Below are positions 44,533 to 53,220 of a DNA stretch of 64,000 nt, piece by piece. Source of the DNA: Platycnemis pennipes (Eukaryota > Arthropoda > Insecta > Odonata > Platycnemididae); NCBI GenBank assembly GCA_933228895.1, contig OW121850.1, forward strand, positions 32,187,773-32,251,772, read 5' to 3'. The stretch's first letter is position 1; every line of letters starts with the position of its first letter. The notes under the pieces were generated by a model. It ran no database searches. It was not told the origin of the DNA and worked only from the letters and a program-made list of their open reading frames with translations. Both the position numbers and the translations under genes were made by a program.

Positions 44533-44591
44533 AATATCTTGGAGATAGACGGAGAGATGACAGGAACACACAAGAAAGAGACGAAACACAC

Positions 44592-46232
44592 TTACTTTGG
44601 CAAATTTTCGTGTTTTTGCAACCCGTCTTCTAGGCCGTCGAGATGTGACTGCCCTGTAAGCGCGCCTTCGGGGTGCGGTTGCGTGGGCAGTGGGGAGGGG
44701 GATGGGTAAGTGGTGGGGGAAGGGCAGGAGATGATAGGGTATCCTGTCCAAGGATCACTGAAAATATTGCCTTGGAATTTGTGGAAGAGATTAAGTCTAA
44801 ATTTCAACCTGCGATCTGACAATGATTCCCATTTCAATTCATTTAATAGACTGGTTACGCTAATATAATTATCGTATCGTCCCTTTACAAATCTTGCCGA
44901 TCTTCGCTGCACACGTTCAAGTTCATTACTTAGACCGATTTCGTAGGGATCCCATACACCGGCAGCATATTCCAAATGAGGTCTAACAAGGGAAAAGTAG
45001 CTGATTTCTCGTACATGGTCGTCACATTTACCCAATACTCTTTTAATGAAACCCAGTTTGCGATTCGCTTGACCCATTATTTCACGAATGTGTTTACCCC
45101 AGGAAAGATCATTTGTCAGTCTTATTCCAAGATATTTAATGGATTCCACGTTTGTTAATTCATTATTACTTATTTTGTAAGTGGTAGGAGGAGAGCTATT
45201 CTTTTTCCAAAAATTCATTACAAGACATTTCTTAAAGTTTAATTCTAACTGCCATGTATCACACCAAGTTTCAATTGCTTGTAGGTCAATATTTAAATAT
45301 TCTTTATCGTTCGGGCATAGAATTTCCCTGTACACTACTGCGTCATCGGCAAATAGACGAAGCTTACTTTTTACCACCTTTTGGATATCATTAATATACA
45401 AAAGGAATAGGAGTGGACCTATCACACTACCTTGTGGGACACCCGAAGTGACTTTAATTGCCGGTGAGGAAACACCGTCCAAAACAACCCTTTGAACCCG
45501 ATCATGCAGAAAATCATTAATCCATGATATAATGTTACTGTCTAACCCATAAGATTTTAACTTCAAAATTAGTTTGCTGTGAGAAACCTTGTCAAAAGCC
45601 TTCTTGAAGTCAAGAAATATAGCATCCACTGGAATATTATTTTCGCCAGAAACTAAAATATCGTGGGAAAAGAGAGCAAGTTGGGTTTCACACGATCTGC
45701 TCTTTCGGAAGCCATGCTGGACATTGGACAATAAATTCTGGCTATCTAGGTGTCCCATGACTGAACTGACAATTATATGTTCTAGGACCTTGCATGAAAT
45801 GGATGTGAGGGATATAGGTCTGTAGTTAGATGGCTGCTCCCTATCGCCACTTTTAAAAATGGGTGTTACATCGGCTGCTTTCCAGTCCATCGGTACGACG
45901 TGTTCGGTCAGGGATTTATTAAATACTATTTCAAGGTAGGGGGAAATTTCGGATGCTAACTCTCTATATACGCGGGAGGGAATTTGATCAGGGCCAGGAG
46001 ATTTGTTGGGGCTTATATCTTTAAGTAATTTTTCAATACCATTACAGGAAATGTCAATTGGTTGCATCAACCGCTGAAAGAGGTCAGGTAACACGACAGT
46101 TGAATCCCCGGAAGGTGGGTTAAAAACGGTTTGGAAGAAGGAATTTAGCAAGTTAACTTTGTCGAGTGTGTTTGTGGTCATTTCACCTCTATCATTTTTA
46201 AGTGAATGGACCGCAGACTTATGGCCTTGCAC
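44592..46232 (-). CDS. CR1-A ORF2, reverse transcriptase part
   Basis: 546 codons in frame with the endonuclease frame but separated by one stop. RT motifs in order: SPNKSPGPDQIPSRVYRELA (about 74-93), NYRPISLTSISCKVLE (136-151), HGFRKSRSCETQL (173-185), FLDFKKAFDKVSH (catalytic Asp208), GVPQGSVIGPLLFLLYIND (264-282) and FADDAVVY (catalytic Asp296 and Asp297). The C-terminal part has YLGIRLTNDLSWGKHIREIM, KLGFIKRVLGKCDDHVRE and VQRRSARFVKGRYDN. From residue 494 (PWTGYPIIS onward) it is not CR1: these 53 residues come from the flanking sequence, replacing the normal DDVKNILRTPTYYG ending. The listed start Met is internal; translation in a live element would come from the EN part. It copies RNA at a nicked target. 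Confidence 0.93.
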   Translation of the reverse strand: MQGHKSAVHSLKNDRGEMTTNTLDKVNLLNSFFQTVFNPPSGDSTVVLPDLFQRLMQPIDISCNGIEKLLKDISPNKSPGPDQIPSRVYRELASEISPYLEIVFNKSLTEHVVPMDWKAADVTPIFKSGDREQPSNYRPISLTSISCKVLEHIIVSSVMGHLDSQNLLSNVQHGFRKSRSCETQLALFSHDILVSGENNIPVDAIFLDFKKAFDKVSHSKLILKLKSYGLDSNIISWINDFLHDRVQRVVLDGVSSPAIKVTSGVPQGSVIGPLLFLLYINDIQKVVKSKLRLFADDAVVYREILCPNDKEYLNIDLQAIETWCDTWQLELNFKKCLVMNFWKKNSSPPTTYKISNNELTNVESIKYLGIRLTNDLSWGKHIREIMGQANRKLGFIKRVLGKCDDHVREISYFSLVRPHLEYAAGVWDPYEIGLSNELERVQRRSARFVKGRYDNYISVTSLLNELKWESLSDRRLKFRLNLFHKFQGNIFSDPWTGYPIISCPSPTTYPSPSPLPTQPHPEGALTGQSHLDGLEDGLQKHENLPK

Positions 46233-46265
46233 TTCCCTTACGTACGACCAGAAGACTTTTGGATT

Positions 46266-47537
46266 TTATTTCAATTGTTCCCCAAGTGTTTTTCTTTTGA
46301 ATTCTGCAAATGCATTACTAAGGGCTGACTTTGCAGTGGATTTTGAAATTTTATAATTTTCAATAATTACATTACGCTCATCAGTGGGCATATGTTTACT
46401 AATTTTTTTCATTTTAGCATGACATATTCGCTGCCGTCTCAGGGATTTTCTCACTTCGGCATTGTACCACCTAGGTTCAGTGCTTTCTTTTTTGAATTTA
46501 CTAGGGATAAATCTGTTGATCCCAGAGCGCATGATATTAATGAACGACTTCCATGAATCGTTGGTACATACCTTTATGGAAGACTTTTTGAAATCCGATA
46601 AGGAATCTCTTAAATAAATTTTAAAGTTAGCAAAGTCTGCTCTTTTAAAAATGTAAAACTTTCTTTTTTGTTTAAAATTTTTATCTAAAGATAGCGAGAG
46701 TTTTGCAGTTATAACTCTGTGGTCACTGATTCCATCAACCGTGTCAATCATTGTCACATGTTGTGGGATATTGGTTGCCAGTAAATCAAGAGTGTTGTCC
46801 CCTCTATTAGGTGCTGTAGCTAATTGTGTCAGGGAGTTATTGGAGAAAACATCTAATAGAGTCTCACAGATGTCTTTGTCCCTTCCTCCAGCTTTGAAGC
46901 AGTATGTTCTCCAGTCTATTGATGGTGCATTGAAATCTCCACCTATTATTATATTACGTTCGCTGTTACGGGACGTTATAGTATTTATCTGGTTTCCCAG
47001 TTCTAATAATGACTCAACATCAGTGTTAGGGGGCCTATAGAAGGCGCAGACAGATATTGATCTGGATTTAGGGCATGTTAATGAACACCAAACACATTCT
47101 AAGGGGTTGTCGGGAAATATTACTGCTTTGCTAATGATTGAGTTCTTGACTGCAATGAAAACACCACCACCTGCTCTGTTATGTCTATCTTTTCTATATA
47201 TTTTAAAAGATTTGGGGAATATTTCTGAGTCAGGAATGTCATCCGTCAGCCAACTTTCAGTTCCTATAATTACATCTGCATCAGTAGTATGAATAAGGTG
47301 ATGGAACTCAGGTATCTTGTTTTTAAGACTTCGGCAATTAACTACCGCAACGGAAATATTTTCACCTCGACTATTATTAAGGCTACAAGGGAGAGCTGTA
47401 GTCATGTCTGAAGTATTTTGAGGTTCAATTCTGCTTTCATGTAAGTTAGCCGATAAAGCGACTGGCAACGAGAAGTTATTTACCCCACTACATGACCTAC
47501 TCTCTACCCTACCATCTACCCTAAAAAAGGCCTGCAA
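46266..47537 (-). CDS. CR1-A ORF2, endonuclease part
   Basis: 423 codons. Apurinic-type endonuclease at about residues 61-280: VAVVNCRSLKNKIPEF (Asn67), IIGTESWLTDD (Glu94), VCAFYRPPNTD (Tyr167), IIIGGDFNAPSIDW (Asp201, Asn203), NTLDLLATN (Asp251) and GISDHRVITA (Ser271, Asp272, His273). A linker follows with the PRWYNAEVRKSLRRQRICH region, typical of CR1 and Jockey groups. The frame ends at TAA (46268-46266) after GEQLK; the next in-frame codons read NPKVFWSYVREVQG, the usual start of the region before the RT. So one premature stop splits an otherwise continuous EN-RT protein. The Met at 47537 overlaps the end of ORF1, consistent with reinitiation or a normal ORF2 start. Confidence 0.93.
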   Translation of the reverse strand: MQAFFRVDGRVESRSCSGVNNFSLPVALSANLHESRIEPQNTSDMTTALPCSLNNSRGENISVAVVNCRSLKNKIPEFHHLIHTTDADVIIGTESWLTDDIPDSEIFPKSFKIYRKDRHNRAGGGVFIAVKNSIISKAVIFPDNPLECVWCSLTCPKSRSISVCAFYRPPNTDVESLLELGNQINTITSRNSERNIIIGGDFNAPSIDWRTYCFKAGGRDKDICETLLDVFSNNSLTQLATAPNRGDNTLDLLATNIPQHVTMIDTVDGISDHRVITAKLSLSLDKNFKQKRKFYIFKRADFANFKIYLRDSLSDFKKSSIKVCTNDSWKSFINIMRSGINRFIPSKFKKESTEPRWYNAEVRKSLRRQRICHAKMKKISKHMPTDERNVIIENYKISKSTAKSALSNAFAEFKRKTLGEQLK

Positions 47538-48145
47538 TGATCTAATACCCTATCCGCCACGCGTTTGGCGGCGTCCGGAGTGTAATGGACTCCAGAGCGG
47601 TTTAAAGGGTGTCTACACGACCGAAGCGACGGCTGAAGGTCAACGAAGGAGGCTCCAATGTCCTTACAGAAACGGCGTAGCCTCTGATTTATGTCTACCA
47701 CTCGACGCCAAATCAGAGGTCCACGATCGATCCTCGGGACCAGACTACAAATCGAAAGCGCCAGTTCAACGCCCGCGACTTCACTTACCCGCTTCACCTC
47801 AGAGTTCAATTCCTTAAAGGAATGCAGAATCTCCTCGGGTCTGCGGTCGGTGGCATCGTTGACGCCTACGTGGGCCACGACCTGCAGCCTAGAGCACTTC
47901 GTGCCTGCAACCGCCGCTCCCATCGCCTTCGTCACCTGAGGAATACCGCCACTGGGGATGCACCAAGACGTTAAGCCCTGGCTAACACCCTCGCGGTCTG
48001 CCCTTCTCCGCAAAGGAGCCATCACACGCCGAACGTTACTACTCCCTATCACTAGCATTCCCCCCTTCCCACTCTGACGGCTTCTCCTCGGTAGAGCTCT
48101 CGGAGTAGCGACGGGGCCGGCTGCAGGAATCTCGGCGACATCCAT
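47516..48145 (-). CDS. CR1-A ORF1, esterase-like (SGNH) domain
   Basis: 209 codons. The SGNH-hydrolase pattern is visible: a serine block MLVIGSSNVRRVM (Ser36), a glycine block IPSGGIPQ, the Asn block VAHVGVNDATD (Gly94, Asn96, Asp97) and a C-terminal histidine block LNRSGVHYTPDAAKRVAD (His187). In the family the last block usually has Asp two residues ahead of His (DG-H); here that place is Ser184, so the catalytic Asp may be lost. CR1 ORF1 esterases have been linked to membrane or RNP functions; the role here is unknown. The frame reads upstream of the Met as VSNRFQAL, a common linker in such ORF1 proteins, so the true N-terminus (often a zinc-finger or coiled region) is cut off near 48180. 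Confidence 0.85.
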   Translation of the reverse strand: MDVAEIPAAGPVATPRALPRRSRQSGKGGMLVIGSSNVRRVMAPLRRRADREGVSQGLTSWCIPSGGIPQVTKAMGAAVAGTKCSRLQVVAHVGVNDATDRRPEEILHSFKELNSEVKRVSEVAGVELALSICSLVPRIDRGPLIWRRVVDINQRLRRFCKDIGASFVDLQPSLRSCRHPLNRSGVHYTPDAAKRVADRVLDHCRPFLG

Positions 48146-48185
48146 AGGAAGCGCCTGAAACCTATTTGAGACGGGGAGAGGATTT

Positions 48186-48796
48186 GAAAGTTGGATATAT
48201 GTTCACAGGAAAATCGCAATGCGAGATACAAGTCCTTGTGCGCAACCTACTTCCCTGGTATTCAGTCCATTAAACACATCCTCAAAGACAATTTCCCTAT
48301 CCAGCATGATAACCTTACCACCATCAATATTTTCCCTAATTGCCCATCTCTTACCTTCAAACGTCCCCCCAACCTCTCTGGTATTCTGAGAACCACCAGA
48401 CCTCTGTCCAAATCCCATCTCCCTCCCAAAACACCCCCTTCCCCCTGCAATCGCACTAGATGCAAAACTGATCCTATCCTTATCACCCAGCCTCTCCCCA
48501 AACAATTCCTCTCCTTTTCACTTTCCTCCACCACTGAAAATACTGTCTACCTTCTACTCTGCCAATTCTGTCCCGCTTTCTACATCGGTCACTCCACTAC
48601 CCCGCTATGCATCCGCATGAATGGTCACCGCTCTTCCTGCAATAATCCCTCCTCCCATTCTTATTCTCTCCCGGTAGCCATTCATGCCTCCTCCCACGAA
48701 TCTAACTTCAATAATCGTTTTAAGGTGGGCATACTGGCCCCCCTCCCACCTTCAGCGTCTCACCTCCAACTTAAAAGGAGTTGGAGTAATCTTTAA
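48186..48796 (+). pseudogene. Penelope-like element GIY-YIG endonuclease fragment
   Basis: 201 codons from 48191. The upstream linker has TFKRPPNLSGIL (about 55-66), the FRRPPNL-type signature that joins RT and endonuclease in Penelope-like elements. A cysteine pair, CNRTRC (86-91), precedes the GIY-YIG core: NTVYLLLCQFCPAFYIGHST (118-136; Cys124, Cys127, Tyr131-Ile-Gly), LCIRMNGHRSS (Arg142, His146), then PVAIHASSH (His165, His169). The cysteines and histidines form the expected CCHH set. The final catalytic glutamate region is degenerate (LQLKRSWSNL). It would nick DNA for target-primed insertion. The 5' side joins CR1-A abruptly at about 48185, so RT is missing. Partial copy. Confidence 0.85.
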
Positions 48797-49577
48797 TTTG
48801 GCTCTCCCATACTTTCCGCAAACCGAGAATTAATAGAGCTCATTAAATTCTCATTCTCATCGCAAAGACACAACATTTTTCGGGTCACTATTACTATATC
48901 CTTAAACATGCATCACCGACAAGGATTCATCCACTTATGTGTAGCAATATTTAGTGCACCCAATGCTATGAGTGGCAACATTAATATCTTATGTAAGGCG
49001 TACGCTTTGAAATGGCATCTAGAGTGATGATTATAATAACCACTATAGATATCATTTCAAATGATAATTAAAATTACGCACGATGGTGATGTACGTAGCT
49101 CAAAGAGATAAATTAATGCAAATACTTGATTTACATTGTATGTAAAAAGGTACACATAATTGTAAAATGAGGCCCTTTCTCTTTTTCAAATATGGATATT
49201 AATTGCCTTTGTTTTGCCCAAGAGTACACTTAATGTTATAATTCATGAAACGTAGTGTTTATGTTAAAAATCAAATTTATTTTTCAAATGCAGCCCAAGA
49301 GCTTTTAAAGCCCTTCGCCAATAAATGACCCTCTGCCTTAAAAATCTATAACACCACTTCTATAAACGATCCGCTAATATAGTGTATTTTAACATCATCA
49401 CATGTATCCATGAATAAATCTGCCACGGTGAATTAATAAAATCAACAGACGCTATCATCAGAAATATTGAATTATATAATTCATAAAATTTGGCTTTTAA
49501 ATTTCGGAGCGAATTCCTTCTAATTGGTATCCACAAGCTAATAGAGAAAGGTGCTACGCATTGCCTCTGGGGATTAA
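48797..49577. other. No gene recognised
   Basis: AT-rich sequence between the Penelope-like fragment and the next RTE; no motif or terminal repeat found. Confidence 0.4.
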
Positions 49578-49590
49578 ATTCTATTCTCAT
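49578..49590 (+). repeat. 13-bp target-site duplication of RTE-A copy, left
   Basis: ATTCTATTCTCAT occurs here next to the RTE 3' tail and again at 51432-51444 at the truncated 5' end. The first five bases at the right site (ATTCT) also match the RTE sequence, consistent with microhomology at the 5' junction of a truncated insertion. Confidence 0.85.
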
Positions 49591-51436
49591 CATCATCAAG
49601 GGTCAACAATCCTAGGATTGGTTTGACGCAGCCCTCCATTCGATTCTTCTATCGGCCAGCCTCTTCATATTACCGTGGCACCTCTTTTTCACGTCCTTTA
49701 CGACCTGTTCTACGTAACTCATAGGAGGCCTGTCTTATCCATTCTTCTCGTTCACTTTTTCTTCGACAATTGTCTTCATCAGGCCATCGCGTCTTAGGAT
49801 GTGGCCGATTAAGTTGTCCCGTCTTCTTTTTGTAGTTTTCAGCAGACCTCTCTTTTCTCCAACTCTTCTTAGGACTTCTTCATTTGTCACTCGGTCGATC
49901 CATTTTATCTTCAGCATTCTTCTGTAGCACCACATTTCGAATGCTTCTACCCTTTTCTTCTCCGCTGCTGTCATCGTCCATGCCTCACTGCCGTAAAGAA
50001 AGATGCTCCAGATACACACTCTAATGAATTGCTTCCTTACGTCCAAGCTTGTATTTCCAGCTGTAAGTACATTCTTCTTTTGAATGTTTGATTCTTCTTT
50101 TGATTCCCATAGAATATAGAGCCCTCTTTGCCTGTGCTATTTCACTCACTATTTATTTCTTGCTTCGTCCTTCGTTGGTTACTCTGCTTCCCAGGTACCA
50201 GAACTCTTTCACATCTTCCAGTTTCTGTTTTCCTAGTATAACGTTGGTTTGGCCTCCCCTCTCTTGCTGCACACCAATATCTTAGTTTTCTTCTTATTGA
50301 TCATCAAATGATAACAGGCCATTGTCCTTTCCATGGTTGTTAGCGTCTTATTCAGCTCCTTCTTTGTCTCTGCTATGAGAGCTATGTCATCAGCGAATCG
50401 TAGCATACTGATTGTTTCTCCGTGGATGTTCACTCCAGAAAAATTCTCCTTGATTTCATTGATGGCTCTCTCGATGTAAACATTAAAAATTACGGGAGAC
50501 AGTGCGCAGCCTTGTCTCACTCCTTTCCTTATTCTTGCCTCTTCATAGTTGGGTCCAGATTTTATAACCGCAATTTGGTTTTGATACAAACTACGAATAA
50601 TTCTTCGGTCACTGTACGACACTCCAATTCCTTTCAGAATTCCAAGCATTAAATTCCAATCCACGTTGTCGAAGGCCTTCCCTAAGTCCACAAATGAAAT
50701 GAACTCCGGTTTGTTCTTCTCCATTCTCTTCTCTATAAGCAGCCTAAGGGCCAATATTGCTTCTCTTTTGCCCTTACTTTTCCTGAAGCGGAATTGATCT
50801 TCATCCAGGAACTCCTCTGCTTTTTGTTCTATTCTTCTGTAGATGATCCTGGTCAGTATCTTCGATGCATGTGTCGTAGGCTTATAGTCCTTAAATTTTC
50901 TCATTTCTCCGCTCTCTTCTTTTTGGGAATAGGAATGATGATGTTTTTCTCGAAGTCCCTGCGTATTTCTCCTGTTGAGCACATGTCACAGATGGCCTTG
51001 TAGAGATGGGCCAATCTCCTCTCTCCCGCATTCTTCATCCGTTCTGCGGGGATATCATCAATTCCAGGAACCTTATTCATCCGAAGGTCGTTTACTGCAG
51101 CGTCGAATTCCAATCACAATATTGATGCTCCCATATCATCCTTTTCGACTTCGCTTTCCTCTTCAACAACTTTCGTGCTGAGATTGTTCCCGTTGTATAA
51201 CTATTCCAGATATTCTTTCCATCTCTTCACCTTGTCTTCATTTTTAATCAAAAGTTCTCCATTCTTGTCTCGTGTAGCATTGCATCTTGCGCTCCGTTCC
51301 TTGAAGTGGTTCCTACTATCCTATAGGCAGCTTCCATCTTTCCAAGGGAAAGGTTGTTTTGTGCATCTTTGCATAGATTTTTCATCCACATTTCTCTAGC
51401 TTTCCTGGCTTTGCCACTTACTTCGTTCCTTATTCT
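49591..51436 (-). mobile_element. RTE-A copy, 5'-truncated, young
   Basis: Minus strand, 1.85 kb. From the tail (CATCATCA) and GGTTTGACGCAGCCC at 49591-49634, through the RT C-terminus (50046-49735: RKQFIRVCIWSIFLYGSEAW, MWCYRRMLKIKWIDRV), the RT palm (50982-50233: HASKILTRIIYRRIE, DQFRFRKSKGKREAI, FVDLGKAFDN, RQGCALSP, FADDIALIAE) and the fingers and linker up to 51436. It covers the second half of the reference at 25167. Frameshifts separate the three frames, and GK replaces EK in the first catalytic motif. Bounded by a perfect 13-bp duplication. Confidence 0.9.
50233..50982 (-). pseudogene. RTE-A reverse transcriptase, palm segment
   Basis: 249 codons that include, in one frame, the region where the copy at 25167 has its frameshift: ALRLLIEKRMEKNKPEF is continuous here. 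This shows the one-base deletion there. Catalytic boxes FVDLGKAFDN, RQGCALSPVIFNVYIE and FADDIALIAE are intact. The frame is broken at both ends by indels (near 50930 and 50230), so the protein is not made. Upstream, 50901-51113 continues in another frame with VPGIDDIPAERMKNAG. Confidence 0.85.
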
Positions 51437-51483
51437 ATTCTCATACAGATTTTAATGAATTGAAGGGTAGGTCTGGGAATTCA
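51437..51483. other. Spacer between RTE-A and CR1-A copies
   Basis: About 40 bp of plain genomic sequence (including the right target duplication of the RTE) separates two independent insertions. Confidence 0.6.
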
Positions 51484-53220
51484 TCTACATCTACATAATA
51501 CCCTGCAAGCCACCACAAGGATGTGTGGCAGGGGGTGATTTCTCACCAAACATGCACTACATATCATGCATAAAAAAGGAATAGTATGTATCAATATAGT
51601 AGTCAGAACTACACTATTTAAAAAAGATAGAAATTGCAAAGCAAACATGCAAAAACATTCTGTTAGTAGGGTTAGCTTCAAGTACTCATACCAACATGCA
51701 GCTACCAATGCTATTCATTGCTACTCTCCGATAAGACATATTTACCGTTATTCGTATCTCTAATTGTGCGAGGGAAAAAGGACATTTTGAATCGGTCAGT
51801 TAAGCAATCAATTTCTCTAATTTTATAATTATGGTCCAGTCTGCCATAGTAAGTTGGGGTTCGTAAAATATTTTTAACATCATCACTGAAAATATTGCCT
51901 TGGAATTTGTTTAAGAGATTAAGTCTAAATTTCAACCTGCGATCTGACAATGATTCCCATTTCAATTCATTTAATAGACTGGTTACGCTAATATAATTAT
52001 CGTATCGTCCCTTTACAAATCTTGCCGATCTTCGCTGCACACGTTCAAGTTCATTACTTAGACCGATTTCGTAGGGATCCCATACACCGGCAGCATATTC
52101 CAAATGAGGTCTAACGAGGGAAAAGTAGCTGATTTCTCGTACATGATCATCACATTTACCCAATACTCTTTTGATGAAACCCAGTTTACGATTAGCTTGA
52201 CCCATTATTTCACGTATATGTTTACCCCAGGAAAGATCATGTGTCAGTCTTATTCCAAGATATTTTATGGATTCCACGTTTTTTATTTCATTATTACTTA
52301 TTTTGTATGTGCTAGGAGGAGAACTATTCTTTTTCCAAAAATTCATTACTACACATTTTTTTAAATTTAATTCTAACTGCCATGTATCACACCAATTTTC
52401 GATTGCTTGTAGGTCATCATTTAAATATTGCTAATCGTTTGGGCTTAGAATTTCCCTGTACACAACTGCGTCATTGGCAAATAGACTAAGCTTACTTTTT
52501 ACCACCTTACTGATATCATTAATGTACAGAAGGAACAGGAGTGGACCTATCGCACTCCCTTGTGGGACACCCGAAGTGACTTCAATTTTCGGTGAGGTAA
52601 CACCGTCCAAAACAACCCTTTGAACCCGATCATGTAGAAAATCACTTATCCATGATATAATTTTACTGTTTAGCCCATAAGATTTTAATTTCAAAATTAG
52701 TTTGTTATGAGACACCTTGTCAAAGGCTTTTTTGAAATCTAGGAAAACAGCATCCACGGGAATATTATTTTCGCCAGAAACTAAAATATCGTGGGAAAAG
52801 AGAGCAAGTTGAGTTTCACATGATCTGCTCTTCCGGAAGCCATGCTGAAAGTTGGACAACAAATTCTGGCTATCTAGGAGCCCCATGATTGAACTGACAA
52901 TTATATGTTCTAGGACCTTGCATGAAATGGATGTGAGAGATATTGGTCTGTAGTTAGATGGCTGCTCCCTATCACCACTTTTAAAAATGGGTGTTACATC
53001 GGCTACTTTCCAGTCCATCGGTACGACGTGTTCAGTGAGGGATTTATTAAATACTATTTGAAGGTAGGGAGAAATTTTGGAAGCTAACTCTCTATACACG
53101 CGGGAGGAAATTTGATCAGGGCCAGGAGATTTTTTGGGGCTTATATCTTTGATTAACTTTTCAATACCATTACAGCAAATTTCTATTGGTTGCATAAGCC
53201 GCTGAAAGAGGTCAGGTAAC
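51484..53220 (-). mobile_element. CR1-A copy, 5'-truncated, 3' end intact
   Basis: Minus strand, 1.74 kb. It holds the RT from LFQRLMQPIE near 53200 (53195-52431: KSPGPDQISSRVYRELA, NYRPISLTS, VFLDFKKAFDKVSH, GVPQGSAIGPLLFLLYIND, then FANDAVVY, where the first Asp of FADD is replaced by Asn) and the C-terminal part (52346-51711) ending in CLTDRFKMSFFPRTIRDTNN. The 3' UTR and core (GGCTTGCAGGGTATTATG) and hexamer tail CATCTACATCTACAT close it at 51484. It is very similar to the copy at 44754 over the shared region. A stop near 52431 splits the frames. The 5' truncation lies at GGTCAGGTAAC (53220). No clear target duplication was found. Confidence 0.9.

Larger units (their letters stand above)
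44754..48185 (-). mobile_element. CR1-A non-LTR retrotransposon, long copy
   Basis: Minus strand, about 3.4 kb, in order: ORF1 with an esterase-type domain (48145-47516), ORF2 endonuclease (47537-46266) and ORF2 reverse transcriptase (46232-44754). Esterase plus EN and RT is typical of CR1-clade elements. ORF1 and ORF2 overlap by 22 bases. The 5' end stops near 48180 in a region still readable as PLPVSNRFQALP, so the element is 5'-truncated within ORF1. The 3' end is missing: after GNIFSD (44754) the sequence becomes unrelated, whereas the sister copy at 51484 continues to the hexamer tail. The left flank is unrelated GC-rich DNA and the right flank is a Penelope-like fragment. Confidence 0.9.

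Noticed and set aside
48203..48534. Minus-strand frames opposite the GIY-YIG fragment
   Set aside because: Shadow frames; the plus strand carries the clear Penelope-like domain.
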